Shown here piece after piece: positions 20,601-30,400 of a stretch of 64,000 nt of DNA. A program made the position numbers and the translations under genes. The notes beneath the pieces are model-generated. The model did not search any database, was not told the origin of the DNA, and was given only the letters and a program-made list of their open reading frames with translations. Where the stretch lies: the NCBI RefSeq assembly GCF_003710905.1, contig NZ_RHHV01000021.1:186001-250000 (forward strand), in the 5' to 3' direction. Each line of letters begins with the position of its first letter. Position 1 is the stretch's first letter. Source of the DNA: Brevibacillus parabrevis. Lineage in GTDB: Bacteria; Bacillota; Bacilli; Brevibacillales; Brevibacillaceae.

Positions 20601-22666
20601 TCGACAATCCGACGGCAATGCTCGGCCGCTATGAGCTGTTGGATGCCAAACACAAGGCAGCCTTGCTCGAAAAAAATCCGCAGCCTGTTGCTCTGGATGC
20701 TCCCGGACAAGTACACCGCCTGTTTGCAGCGCAAGCGCAGAAAAATCCTGCGCAGACAGCAGTCGTTTTTGAGGGGCGGAGCTTGACCTACCAGCAGCTG
20801 GATGAGCGCTCCAACCAATTGGCTGCCTTGCTCACGAGCACAAGCGGTCAGGAATCACAGGAGCCAATCGGCGTTTACATGCCGCGCGGTATCGAGATGA
20901 TTGTCGCGCTGCTGGGCATTCTCAAGGCTGGACGTCCATATGTCCCATTGGATGTTGATTTTCCGCATGAGCGCATCGCTTATATGATTCAGCACAGCGA
21001 GATCAAAACCGTTTTGGCGGAACAAAGCGTCATGGCGAACTTGGAAACAATCGCAGGGACGCATCTGGAGACAGTAGTGGATTTGTCAGAGGATGCTCTC
21101 CAGCCAGAAACGGTGGGGCAAATTCGCTACTACGGCAGCGAGCATATCCGTACACAGTCCGCCGCTCCTGTGACAGCGCCGCCAGCTGAATTGATGTACA
21201 TCATGTATACATCTGGCTCGACCGGAACGCCAAAAGGCGTCATGGTTACCCAGCAAAATGTGATCCATTATCTTTTGTGGAGTCAGCAGCAATTTCAGCT
21301 GGGGCCTGCGCGTAACATGATGCTGGTCACTTCGATCAGCTTTGACATTTCTGTCTTTGAAATTTTTGGCTGCCTGACAAGCGGTGCCACCTTGCACGTC
21401 CTGTCGCCTGAGCGGCTGCGTGACCCGGCTTTGCTGTTTTCCTATCTGGAGGAGCAGCGGATCGATGTATGGCATTCTGTGCCGACTTTAATCAGCCAAT
21501 TCATTCTCGGCCTGTCGCAGCAAGATGAACAACTCTTGGCGTGCTTGCGCCAGTTCGCAACCGTCCTCGTTGGCGGCGAAGCCTGGAGCCCGGCATTGGC
21601 AAAAGACATTAGCAGCCATTTCCCAAACGCGAAACTGTACAACCTGTACGGACCGACAGAAGCGACCATCTGGGCTACGTGTTGCGAAGTAAACCAGGAG
21701 CTGAAAGGCAAATCGGTCGTTCCGCTTGGCCGACCGCTCGGACAAAACCAGGTCTATATTTTGGACAAGGACGGAAACTTGTGCGGTCCCGGCGTGCCCG
21801 GCGAGATTTGCATTAGCGGACCAGGGGTCACTCCCGGGTACTTCCGCGACAGCGAGAAGACCGCGCAAGTATATCGCTTCCATCCGTTTACCGATCAGCT
21901 CGTCTACCATACCGGAGATTTGGGCAAATACGGGACAGATGGACAGCTTGAATATATTTCCCGCAATGACGGCCTGGTCAAGGTCAGAGGATACCGGATT
22001 GAAACCGGAGAAATCGAGCAGCGGATCGCAAGCGTACCGGGTGTCACGGCTGTTTGCGTCGTGGCAGTCAAAGAAAGCGAATCGAACAAATTGATTGGCT
22101 ACTATACGTCGACCCGTGACATTGCCGTGCAGGAGTTTCAGGATGCGTTGCGCAAAGCGCTGCCTGCTTACATGATTCCAGCCCGATTTGTGCGTCTGGA
22201 AGCGATGCCTGTCACGTCCAACCAAAAACTGGATCGAAAAACGCTGCAAGCCATGTCTCTTCCTGCTGACTCGATGGCGCCAGACACAGAGCAAGGCGAG
22301 CTGCATGCTCCGAGCAGCGATGTGGAAAAGTTCCTGCTTCAGCTATGGCGCGATCTGCTCCGTCTCGAACAGATCGGGACTCGGCAAAACTTTTTCGATC
22401 TCGGTGGAAACTCGCACCTGATCGTCCAGATGCAAGCCAGAATCGAAGAGAAATACCCGCAAAAAATCAAAGTGATCGATCTGTTCGAATGCAAAACGAT
22501 CAGTGCCATGGCGCAGCACATCGAAAGAAGCTCGTCAGCTCAAGCACAACCGGGTGTGAAAAAAGCAGGGCAGCCAAGCGACATCGACAATATTTTGCAG
22601 CTGTTGGACGATTTTAGCGAGGGAGAGGCATCGGTAGAAGATATCCTGAAAAAATTAGGAGAGTAA
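14675..22666 (+). CDS. Hybrid PKS-NRPS: KS-DH-KR-ACP-C-A-PCP (module 3 plus amino acid module)
   Basis: A 2663-residue protein whose start overlaps the module 2 gene by 8 bases. N-terminal docking helices are followed by KS (Cys212 in DTACSSG, ETHGTGT, NIGHLVGASG), DH (H694 in HRILGNGVLP, D858 in HPASLDTA), KR (GGTGGIG, Tyr1352 in SDYAAAN) and ACP (Ser1510 in GGDSI). Next are a condensation domain (HHIISDG at 1699-1705), an adenylation domain (~2010-2530; TSGSTGTPKG, YGPTEATIW) and PCP (Ser2580 in GGNSH), then a docking tail (SVEDILKKL). The pocket reads D-I-F-H-L-G-L-I-W: it shares eight of nine or ten positions with no code I can assign firmly, but is close to glycine-type codes, so a small amino acid is likely. 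Inference: adds a third dehydrated ketide unit and then an amino acid. Confidence 0.95.
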   Translation: MNNIDQINALILESVKENRLDKELARKLLHQVNAASPKPEKDAVADIAIIGISCRLPFADNLEQYWTNLLNGTNGITDFPPKRRMDTDPLLRKLWGEPHYAKGSYLEEIDRFDAEYFRISPREAEFMDPHQRLLLEVTAEAIEDAGYMGEKIDGTDTGVFIGRDHHSSGLYQQFIDSSNELAMTGNLPSFLSGRIAFFFNLFGPNMVIDTACSSGLVAVHHACESLRKRECRLAIAGGISLNLVPMANSSFKIVENSDGIVRPFDSHAKGTTWGEGLSVILLKPLHDALQDKDRIYAVIKASGVNSDGASNYITAPNPQAQEQLLTDVWTKAGIHPETISYIETHGTGTVIGDPIEVKAMKQAFQPYTRKKQFCGIGSVKSNIGHLVGASGMASLLKVVLSLKHKQLVPTINFAEPNPYIPFSDSPFYLVDRPLAWETGGVPRRAGISSFGFSGMNCHVLLEEWNQQQTEKNEQETLRLFTLSAKSRANLSDLLRRYCQFLQANQQVNFSALVYTAQVGREHFSHRLAIIARNTSELLQKIAAIMPLDLDNLPETLGYYGQSASAWKAKNHLLHPDTVDKANRPLHEKANQLLYAWAEQGSLASVDSLRELATSYVQGARIQWTKLYEGQAVQTIELPVYPFSRVRHWPTPTDERTADAAAKGQLPGECVLSTSGLRVYAAKAAMSELWMLQEHRILGNGVLPGAAYLEMAGAASKAFFAQQGVVIKNVSLSHMLSCSPDETRIVHTIVQAEHGHVRFTIASRDESDPEASWITHATGEVHPLAPRTGKTLPIASIIREMEQQDAGKFAPLYSGLIQYGPRWRGIEQFYENDRAALLHIRLADEREQGTYSLHPASLDTALSFWHLLRQNEAEHESYYFPFYYQALHLYNDMPASFYSYLRKREARSDSRETVSYDISLIDEQGNVFAEVENYTLKRVSAAMAARDLFYQIRWVKAPLEQPGAVAAGSVLLFGNSDSGSESGSGSGTTRELIQQWEARGVELIQVAYGDSYRKEQETKYVVGDTEADYQQLFADLQERGINRIVHAYALDEHKDAPSLSRLQTTQARTIQSLFFTVKSLVQAKYKQDLELVVLGRNGWEVTGAEKALEPCHTALFQLGKVVNAEYPHVKCRSIDLDDETECGSLLAEIYGESAAYQVAYRGDQRYVEEFARCPVEESVQPLELQEDGLYLITGGTGGIGLEIAKHLASRKKIRLGLLSRSGLPPRADWEAIKQKSSEADSKTRRIIVAVEAIERSGSSVTVCACDIADEQQVATTFQQLREAYGAVKGVIHAAGVAGSGFLFTKTWAEFAKVTQPKIEGSYLLYRLLEERPDFFVLFSSIATVEGSPGQSDYAAANGYLDGFASCLRQQGIRATTINWTAWAETGMAADYGVTNGNALFKPLKTAQAVQAFASLPDVPRVVVADIRFEQIAVSLGNRFPLQLASELRGKVAERAATTAPGEAFSSAVPIVGKQQDELTETEKQLAQVWAKTFGLAEIDLQKSFYEVGGDSIMATQMANLLNTHLNKPITIAEVFEFPTIPELAAYLDENLLPAQETPASQEATTEQQAGHDLSKAQYRIWFLQNYDPHTTAYHLPVIKQLKLDIDLDVLQQSLDMLTRRHASLRTVINMVDGVPKQFVLPEWQNVIQFSDYQQESSGAAMSARRLEEHNATPFDFEQPLFRMELHRLADDEHRLCVSMHHIISDGWSVGLFFRELMELYESIRSNHPVQLPAVSLQYGDWVEQEKKWLASAEFRNMEQYWMSELAKPLPVLNLPTDFERPHSLVYDGSYIKFTVSKEKTEQLRLLARNRSTTLYMTVLAVYFLFLHKISQEEDIIVGFPVSGRERQEWENVIGLFMNMVCIRVDFRGLSRFDEVLETIKHKCVKAYANGRYPFNTLVEKLNPERDQSRTPVFSTIFQLYDNVPQDNDRISLYDLSCICKMEQEQMEVRMEYKTTLFAEETIRKYVDYFSFLIDQVIDNPTAMLGRYELLDAKHKAALLEKNPQPVALDAPGQVHRLFAAQAQKNPAQTAVVFEGRSLTYQQLDERSNQLAALLTSTSGQESQEPIGVYMPRGIEMIVALLGILKAGRPYVPLDVDFPHERIAYMIQHSEIKTVLAEQSVMANLETIAGTHLETVVDLSEDALQPETVGQIRYYGSEHIRTQSAAPVTAPPAELMYIMYTSGSTGTPKGVMVTQQNVIHYLLWSQQQFQLGPARNMMLVTSISFDISVFEIFGCLTSGATLHVLSPERLRDPALLFSYLEEQRIDVWHSVPTLISQFILGLSQQDEQLLACLRQFATVLVGGEAWSPALAKDISSHFPNAKLYNLYGPTEATIWATCCEVNQELKGKSVVPLGRPLGQNQVYILDKDGNLCGPGVPGEICISGPGVTPGYFRDSEKTAQVYRFHPFTDQLVYHTGDLGKYGTDGQLEYISRNDGLVKVRGYRIETGEIEQRIASVPGVTAVCVVAVKESESNKLIGYYTSTRDIAVQEFQDALRKALPAYMIPARFVRLEAMPVTSNQKLDRKTLQAMSLPADSMAPDTEQGELHAPSSDVEKFLLQLWRDLLRLEQIGTRQNFFDLGGNSHLIVQMQARIEEKYPQKIKVIDLFECKTISAMAQHIERSSSAQAQPGVKKAGQPSDIDNILQLLDDFSEGEASVEDILKKLGE
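17345..18885 (+). repeat. DH/KR repeat, copy 2 (PKS3)
   Basis: Partner of 12520-14075. Long identical runs are visible, for example around the GGTGGIG motif and the region coding for LFTKTWAEF. Differences are scattered and mostly synonymous. Confidence 0.85.
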
Positions 22667-22671
22667 CGCTT

Positions 22672-25600
22672 ATGGCAAAAAAAGAAGAGATGTACTCCTA
22701 TATATTGCAGCAGGTCGGCTCCGGGCAATTGGACAAAAACATTGCCGCACACCTGATTCATTATTTGCGACAGGATCAGCAAAAGGAGACGGATAACGAC
22801 ATTGCCATTGTGGGGATCGCCGCCCGGCTAGGCCAGGCCGACACGGATGCCCGGCTGGAGCAGCTTCTGCACCTGGGCATCGACTCCATCCAGGATATCC
22901 CGGCAAACAGGCAGGAAAATGCTGCCCTTTTCCTGCCCATGCTTCCCATCGACCAAGCCAAAGCGCAGTTTGACCGAGTTGGATATTTGCCCGAGATCGA
23001 TCAGTTTGATCCGGGCTTTTTCCAAATATCCCCACGCGAAGCAAGTCTGATGGACCCGAATCAGCGGCTGTTTTTGCAATTGGCCTGGGAAGCGATCGAA
23101 GAGGCTGGCTATGGGGGCGCGAAGCTGGCAGGCAGCAAGACAGGGGTGTTTATTGGCTACAGCACGGATTTTGGCGAAGTGTACAAAAAAGGTATCCAGT
23201 TGCTGGCACCGGAAGCGATGGGGATCGCGATCCCCGGCAACATCCAATCGATTATCGCCAGCCGCATTTCGTATCTGCTCGATTTGAAGGGGCCAGCCGT
23301 CGCCATCGATACGGCTTGCTCCTCCACTTTGGTCGCGATTCATTTTGCCTGCCGCCAGCTCATCGAAGGTTCTTGCGATCTGGCATTGGCAGGCGGAATC
23401 AAGCTGCACCTTTTCCCGCTGAAAAGTCATGAGCACGTCAAAATCGGGATTGAGTCCTCAGACGAAAGAACGAAAACGTTCGATGCCAGCTCCGATGGCA
23501 CCGGAAAAGGCGAGGGCATGGGAGCCGTTCTGTTGAAGCCGCTGAAAAAGGCGCTGGAGGATCGCGACCATATCCATGCGGTGATTAAAGGCAGCGCGAT
23601 CAACCAGGACGGCAATTCGATCGGCATCACCGCGCCAAACTCGAAAGCGCAGGAAGAAGTCATTTGCGAGGCATGGGAGATAGCTGGCATCGATCCCGAG
23701 ACGATCAGCTATATCGAAGCGCACGGAACGGGCACAAAGCTAGGCGATCCGATTGAAATAGAAGGAATCTCCCGCGCATTTTCGCGCTATACGAAGAAAA
23801 AGCAATTTTGCGCCATCGGTTCGCTCAAAACCAACATCGGCCATCTCGATCATGCCGCCGGAATTGCTGGCTTGGTAAAAGTAATCCACGCCATGAAAAG
23901 CAAAAAGCTGTTTCCTTCGCTGCATTTTCAAAAGCCGAATCCAAATATTGATTTCAGCTCGTCCGCGGTTTATGTGAACGATCAGCTGCGCGAATGGAGC
24001 ACAGCCGGAGCGCTGCGCACGGCAGGGATCAGCTCGTTCGGGTTGAGCGGCACGAATTGCCATATGGTTTTGCAAGAAGCTCCGCCCGCTTTTGCCGAGC
24101 GACAGCAAGCAGCTTCGCTTCATTTGCTTCCGCTGTCCGCCAAGGAAGAACAGGTGCTGTTGACACTTGTCGCGGAATATGCCGCTTATGTATCCCGCAA
24201 TCGGCAAGTTGATCTGGACGATTTGTGCTACACGGCGAGCACAGGGCGCGGTCACTACAGTCATCGGCTGGCGATCGTTTTTACCGACTGCGACGATCTG
24301 CTCAGCAAACTGGAACAGCTCAAGAAACACGGTCTTGCCTCGGGAGAAAACGTGCGCTACCAGGTTCACGAAGGGGAAGCGGGCGCCGACACAACCATGG
24401 GGCGGGCTGGGGCTGGCGTCTGGCGAAGAGTGACAGAGGAAGAAAAGCAAGTACGGACGCTGCAGGCTGAGCAAAAACTGCAAGACATGAAAAGCGCTTT
24501 GCCAAACAGAGAGTTGCCTGCCTATGTGTCCTTGGGAGAGCTGTACGTCGCAGGCGCCGAAATCGACTGGGAGCAACTGTACGCGGGGATCGCTTGCAAT
24601 CGCATCAGCCTGCCTGTCTATCCTTTTCAAAAAGTTCGCTGCTGGCTCAACCAGGAGGACTTCGCGGCCTACAAACAGTCGCCCGCACGTCCACAAGAGC
24701 TGCGGCATCCGCTGCTCACGAGCTTGCCTGCAAGGGAAAGTGTTTCCGGCGAGGTGACGTATACCGTCGGCTTGTCGGTCAAAGACGATTGGGTTTTGAA
24801 CGAGCATCGCGTGGGCAGCGAGTATGTTTTGCCTGGCACGGCCTACATCGAGCTGCTGCTGGAAGTGGGCAGGCAGCAAGGCGGGCTTGCCGTCATCAAG
24901 GACCTCGCCTTTTTGCAACCTTTTTCGCTTCAGGACGGGGAGAACTGCGAACTGCACATCGCGGTGAAAAAAGCGGGCGAAGAAAAGCATTTTTCCATCG
25001 CCAGCAAAGATCAGTTGGACGGCTCGTGGCGCAAGCATGCAGAAGGAAAGCTGTGCCACCCGACGCAAGAGCAAAAACGTGTAGACCTGCCGGCTCTCAT
25101 GCAGAAGCTCCCGGTGGCTGCCCGCGCAGCCGATCTGCAAGCAAGCGGAGCCTACATCGCGACAGGCGCTCGCTGGGACAACTTGCAGGAATTGCGATTG
25201 GCAGGTGAAGAATGTCTGGTTGCCATCCAGCTTGCCGAGCCGTATCGCGCAGAAACCGCTCGCTACCACTATCACCCGGCGATGCTGGACAACGCGGCAA
25301 ATATCGCGATTCGCAGCATCGATGAGCAACTGTATTTGCCGTTTTACTATCAGGAAATTCGCGTCCACGCCCCGATCCCTTCCGCCATTTACAGCTATGT
25401 GCGCCAGCGGGAGCAAGGGGACGACAACCAGACGGCGACCTTTGACATCGATATCGTCAATCCTGCTGGCGAGGTGCTTGTGGAAATCGAAGGATACACG
25501 ATCAAGCAAGTGCGGACACAGTTGACGGCGGCGAGCTATTACGAAAAAGGCTGGATCGTGCAAGAAGCGCAAACGGTATCTCCTTTGCCAGCAAAAGCGG

Positions 25601-27462
25601 ACGAAACGGTCGTCGTGTTCACAGGGGAAGGCGAGCTGGCGGAGCGGCTTCGGCAGCAGCTTGGCGCTGTCTACGGAGACGTGATCGAGGTCGCCTTTGG
25701 AAAAGAAACAGAGCAGGTCAAAGATCGCGAGGACTACCATCACTTGTGGCCGCAATGGCAACAGCAGGCGAAAAAGGTCAGGAAGATCATTCATCTGCTG
25801 AGCATGACGGACGCCAGCACCACAGCGGCAAAAGGACTCGATGACGCCGAGCAAAGAGGCTTTTACAGTCTGTATTACTTGCTCGACAGTCTGTTTGCCC
25901 AGCCGAGTAGCGGCGAGGAATGGGAAATCATCCTCGTCGCCGACTACGCCAACCGCGTGACAGGCGACGAGATCACCCTGCGGCCGGAGCACGGCTGCTT
26001 GCTTGGCCTTGGCAAAGTGGCACGAGAAGAGTTCCCGCACGTTCGCATCCGGTTCATCGATGTCGACGCCCATACCGATCCGCATAAGGTCGTGGAGGAA
26101 TTTGCGGTCGCAGCTGCCCCGTACCAGGTAGCGTACCGCCACAACAAGCGATATGTGGAACGTTTGCAGGAAACCACACTCGCACCAGCAGAAGACAGGG
26201 ACGCAATCAAAGCAGACGGCGTCTACCTAATTACAGGCGGAATCGGAGGACTGGGCCTGGAAATCGGCAAAGAGATCAGCCGCTTGCATCCGGTAAACCT
26301 CCACCTCATCAGTCGCCAAGGCTTGCCTGCGCGCGAGACGTGGACGGAGATCGAAGCGGCAGGAACAGATCAGCAGCGAATCCAGCAGATCGCTTCTATT
26401 CGCGAGATGGAAAAACAGGGTGCGAGCGTGCAGATTCACGCGGCAGACATTAGCGTAGAAAGCCAGCTTCGGCAAGTGCTTGAGAACATTCGCAAAGAAG
26501 CTGGCGCGATCCATGGCGTGATTCATTGTGCGGGCGTAGCAGGAGATGGGTTGCTTGTGCGCAAGCCGGAAAGCCGCATCCGGGAAGTGCTGGCTGCCAA
26601 GGTGCAAGGCACTCGGCTGCTCGATCAGCTCACCGCAGCGGACAATCTCGATTTCTTTGTGATGTTTTCCAGCATGAACACGGTGACTGGCGGTGCAGGC
26701 CAGAGCGATTACGTCGCGGCCAACAGCTACCTCGACCTGTACGCCTCGTACATGCGCCAAGCAGGCAAAAAGGCGCTGACGATCAACTGGCCGCTCTGGC
26801 GAGATGTAGGAATGGGGCAGGCGTATGATGTGGACAATCGCCACAGTCCTTTCGAGAGCCTTGCGCCCAGACAAGGGGCGGCGATCTTTGCAGAGCTTTT
26901 GCACGCCGACCAAAGCCAGATCATCGTCGGTCAATGGAAGCGCCGACTCACGAAAGAGACGATCGGACACAGCCTGGCGCACGATTACGTCCTGAGCGAT
27001 TCGCTGGCAAGCTTTTTCCGCGGACAGCTCGAAGCTCCACGCGAAGAAAAAGCGGATCGTCCTGGCGAGCAGCAGCCGCTGCGCATTTTGGATCAGGACG
27101 AAACGAGCTTGTCTGCGACAGAAAGAGAAGTCGCGAAAATTTGGGCGCAAGTTCTCGGCGTCAAAGAAATCAGCGTTTCCGCCAAGTTCAACAGCATGGG
27201 AGGCAATTCTATCCTGGCTGTCTATTTGTTCCGGCTTCTCGAAGAAACGTACGGGCCAATTCTCAATATTTCCGATGTGTTCACTTATTCCACGATCTCG
27301 GAGATGGCTGATTACATAGATAGCAAGCAGCAGCCTAGTGCAGGTGCCGCAGATGCCGCCAGCGAAACGACGACGCTGGATTTGCTGCAGCGGCTGGCCA
27401 GCCGGGAAATCTCCGTACACGAAGCGCTTGGCGCCTACAAAAACAAAGGGGGAGGTGTGTAA
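22672..27462 (+). CDS. Trans-AT PKS module 4: KS-DH-KR-ACP
   Basis: AT-less polyketide synthase of 1596 residues, 5 bases after the hybrid gene. N-terminal docking helices (YILQQVGSGQLDKNIAAHLI), KS (Cys216 in DTACSST, AHGTGT, NIGHLDHAAG), DH (H712 in HRVGSEYVLP, D873 in HPAMLDNA), KR (GGIGGLG, Tyr1347 in SDYVAAN) and ACP (Ser1513 in GGNSI). The DH motif has Ser where HxxxGxxxxP has Gly, shared only with module 5. The KS resembles KS1, as expected for a KS that receives an aminoacyl-terminated chain from the PCP of the preceding protein. Its DH/KR block is nearly identical to module 5. Predicted to add a fourth reduced and possibly dehydrated unit. Confidence 0.95.
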   Translation: MAKKEEMYSYILQQVGSGQLDKNIAAHLIHYLRQDQQKETDNDIAIVGIAARLGQADTDARLEQLLHLGIDSIQDIPANRQENAALFLPMLPIDQAKAQFDRVGYLPEIDQFDPGFFQISPREASLMDPNQRLFLQLAWEAIEEAGYGGAKLAGSKTGVFIGYSTDFGEVYKKGIQLLAPEAMGIAIPGNIQSIIASRISYLLDLKGPAVAIDTACSSTLVAIHFACRQLIEGSCDLALAGGIKLHLFPLKSHEHVKIGIESSDERTKTFDASSDGTGKGEGMGAVLLKPLKKALEDRDHIHAVIKGSAINQDGNSIGITAPNSKAQEEVICEAWEIAGIDPETISYIEAHGTGTKLGDPIEIEGISRAFSRYTKKKQFCAIGSLKTNIGHLDHAAGIAGLVKVIHAMKSKKLFPSLHFQKPNPNIDFSSSAVYVNDQLREWSTAGALRTAGISSFGLSGTNCHMVLQEAPPAFAERQQAASLHLLPLSAKEEQVLLTLVAEYAAYVSRNRQVDLDDLCYTASTGRGHYSHRLAIVFTDCDDLLSKLEQLKKHGLASGENVRYQVHEGEAGADTTMGRAGAGVWRRVTEEEKQVRTLQAEQKLQDMKSALPNRELPAYVSLGELYVAGAEIDWEQLYAGIACNRISLPVYPFQKVRCWLNQEDFAAYKQSPARPQELRHPLLTSLPARESVSGEVTYTVGLSVKDDWVLNEHRVGSEYVLPGTAYIELLLEVGRQQGGLAVIKDLAFLQPFSLQDGENCELHIAVKKAGEEKHFSIASKDQLDGSWRKHAEGKLCHPTQEQKRVDLPALMQKLPVAARAADLQASGAYIATGARWDNLQELRLAGEECLVAIQLAEPYRAETARYHYHPAMLDNAANIAIRSIDEQLYLPFYYQEIRVHAPIPSAIYSYVRQREQGDDNQTATFDIDIVNPAGEVLVEIEGYTIKQVRTQLTAASYYEKGWIVQEAQTVSPLPAKADETVVVFTGEGELAERLRQQLGAVYGDVIEVAFGKETEQVKDREDYHHLWPQWQQQAKKVRKIIHLLSMTDASTTAAKGLDDAEQRGFYSLYYLLDSLFAQPSSGEEWEIILVADYANRVTGDEITLRPEHGCLLGLGKVAREEFPHVRIRFIDVDAHTDPHKVVEEFAVAAAPYQVAYRHNKRYVERLQETTLAPAEDRDAIKADGVYLITGGIGGLGLEIGKEISRLHPVNLHLISRQGLPARETWTEIEAAGTDQQRIQQIASIREMEKQGASVQIHAADISVESQLRQVLENIRKEAGAIHGVIHCAGVAGDGLLVRKPESRIREVLAAKVQGTRLLDQLTAADNLDFFVMFSSMNTVTGGAGQSDYVAANSYLDLYASYMRQAGKKALTINWPLWRDVGMGQAYDVDNRHSPFESLAPRQGAAIFAELLHADQSQIIVGQWKRRLTKETIGHSLAHDYVLSDSLASFFRGQLEAPREEKADRPGEQQPLRILDQDETSLSATEREVAKIWAQVLGVKEISVSAKFNSMGGNSILAVYLFRLLEETYGPILNISDVFTYSTISEMADYIDSKQQPSAGAADAASETTTLDLLQRLASREISVHEALGAYKNKGGGV
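24780..26990 (+). repeat. DH/KR repeat, copy 1 (PKS4)
   Basis: About 2.2 kb from the DH start to just past the KR matches 29520-31725 in PKS5 at an offset of about 4736 bases. The match includes a charged inter-domain linker (HLWPQWQQQAKKVRKI) and the whole KR core. The KS and ACP parts of the two genes differ much more. Confidence 0.87.
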
Positions 27463-30400
27463 TGACGGCAGTAGAACAACTCATTTTCGAACTGGTCGCT
27501 TCGCAAAAAATACATCCGACCGATGCTGCCGCGTTGCTTGCGCAGTGTCAAAAGCTGACCGAGCCGATAGCGGACAAAGAAATCGCGATTATCGGCATGG
27601 CAGGCAAATTTCCAAAAGGAGAAAACCTCGCCCGCTTTTGGGAGCAACTGAAGCATCAGCAAAATTGCATCGACGAGTTTCCCGATTCACGCGTTCGCGA
27701 TTGCATCGACGAGCGTTTATGGGGCAAAAACGACAAAAATCAATGGTTTTTTAAAGGCGGGTATTTGGAGCGAATCGATCAGTTTGACCCCGGCTTTTTC
27801 CAAATCTCGCCTGTCGAAGCGAAATTCATGGACCCGATGCAACGATTGATGCTGGAAACGTCCTATCAAGCGATCGAAGACGCCGGATACTACTACAAAG
27901 AGCTGAGCGGAACGAATACAGGCGTCTACATCGGCACGGATCATACGTGGGGGCAATGGTACCGGGACAATGCGGCGGAAAAAGACCCGCTGCTGTTGTC
28001 CGGCACCTGGTCAGCGATCTTGTCGAGCCGGATTTCGTATTGGCTGAATGCAAAAGGGCCAAGCCTGGTCATCGACACCTCGTGCTCATCGGGACTGGTC
28101 GCCGTTCATGAAGCGTGCCGGGCGATTCAGTCCGGCGTTTGCGACATGGCGATTGCCGGAGGGATTCACCTCAATTACAGCCCGATCAAAAATCCGATGC
28201 TCGGTCTTGTCGAGTCGGAAGATTATCTCATCCGCACCTTCGACAAGCGGGCAAACGGAACGGTTTGGGGAGAAGGAGTCGGCGTCGTCATCCTCAAGCC
28301 GTTGCAGCACGCGCTGCGGGATCGGGACCACATTTACGGTGTGATAAAAGGAAGCGCCGTAAATAACGACGGAACATCGGACGGAATCACGGCACCAAAC
28401 TCGCGCGCGCAGGAAGAAGTCATTTGCCAAGCGTGGCAGGAAGCCGGAGTTGCCGCCGAAGCGATCTCGTACATCGAAGCTCATGGCACCGGAACCAAAT
28501 TGGGAGACTCCATCGAGGTTGACGGACTGGTCAAAGCGTTTTCCCGCCATACGAAGAAAAAACAGTTTTGCGCGATCGGGACCGTCAAGACGAATATCGG
28601 ACATACGGTTGGGGCATCGGGGCTGGCATCGTTGCTCAAAGTGATGCTGGCGATCCGCCAGGGCCAGCTTCCGGCGAGCATCAACTTTTTGGAAGCGAAT
28701 CCGTTCATTGATTTCTTTGCTTCCCCTGTCTATGTCAATGATCGTCTCCAGGAGTGGACGACTGCGGGCGAACCGCGAATCGCCGGGATCAGCTCGTTTG
28801 GCTTTAGCGGCACCAATTGCCACATGGTCGTAGGAGAAGTACCCGCCAGGCAGCAAAAGCCGGAGAGTGTCGATCCTTCGCTCTATTTGCTTCCGCTGTC
28901 TGCCAAAGACGAAGCGGTGCTGTTCAAGCTCGTCGAGGAATATGTCGCGCATTTATCGCAAAACCGGGAGCTTGATCTGGAAGATTTGTGCTATACGGCG
29001 AGCACGGGACGCGGCCATTACAGCCATCGCTTGGCGATCATTTTCACCAGTTACGACGATTTGCTCGCCAAGCTGGGGCACCTGAAACGACACGGTCTTG
29101 CTTCCGCTGAGCAGGTGTTGTACCAGGTACACGAGATCGTCGTCAGCGGAGGAGCGACAGAGCAACAGCACGGCGCGAAGAAAAAATGGACCGAGCGGGA
29201 GAAGCAGGAGCTGTCCCGGCAAGGAGAGGACTTGCTGACAGCCAAGACTGCGCAAGGAAAAGACGCTTCCTTTTACTTAGCTTTGGGCGAACTGTACGTC
29301 TTGGGAGCAGCGATCGACTGGAAACGGATGTACGACCCAGCCAGCTGCAGCCGTCTCAGTCTGCCCGTCTATCCGTTTCAGAAAACGCGTTGCTGGGTGG
29401 AAAGCAGCAGCCAAGGCTATCGGCAAGCCGTGCCGCAAACGACAGGGCACCCGCTGCTTCGCGGGACAACGTGCGACAGCCTTGAACAGACCGTGTACAC
29501 GACCTCTTTTTCTGTGGCGACAGACTGGGTCGTGAGCGAGCATCGAGTGGGCAGCGAGTACGTATTGCCTGGCACAGCCTACATCGAGCTGCTGCTGGAG
29601 GTCGGCAGGCAGCAGGGCGGGCTTACCGTCATCAAGGAGCTTGCCTTTTTGCAGCCCTTTTCGCTTCAGGAAGGGCAGAGCCACGAGCTGCAAATCACGC
29701 TGAAAAAAGCGGACGGTGAACATCACTTCTACATCGCCAGCAAAGATCAGACAGATGGCTCGTGGCGCAAGCACGCGGAAGGGAAGCTGTGCCGCCCTAT
29801 GCAGGAGCAAAAGCGCGTAGATTTGGCGGCTCTCCAAAAGGCGTTCCCTGCGGCTCGCGACACGCCGGACTTGCAGACAGATGGGGGCTTTATCACGACA
29901 GGAGCGCACTGGAACAACATCAAGGAGCTGCGGGTTGGCGAGAAGGAGTGCCTGGTTGCCATCGAGCTTTCCGAGTCGCAACGCGCAGAAGCAGCGCACT
30001 ACCACTATCATCCGGCGATGCTGGACAACGCGGCGAACATTGCGATACGCAGCATTGATGAGCAGCTGTATTTGCCGTTTTACTATCAGGAAATTCGCGT
30101 CTATGGCCCGATCCCTTCCGCCATTTACAGCTATGTGCGTCAGCGGGAGCTGGGGGAAGGAAATCAGACGGCGACTTTTGACATCGACATCGTCAATCCC
30201 GCTGGCGAGGTGCTTGTGGAAATCGAAGGATACACGATCAAGCAAGTGCGCACGCAGTTGACGGCGGCGAGCTATTACGAAAAAGACTGGATCGTCCAAG
30301 AGGTGCAAACAGCATCCCCTGCGCCAGAAAAAGCGGACGAAACGGTCGTCGTGTTCACAGGGGAAGGCGAGCTGGCGGAGCGGCTTCGGCAGCAGCTTGG

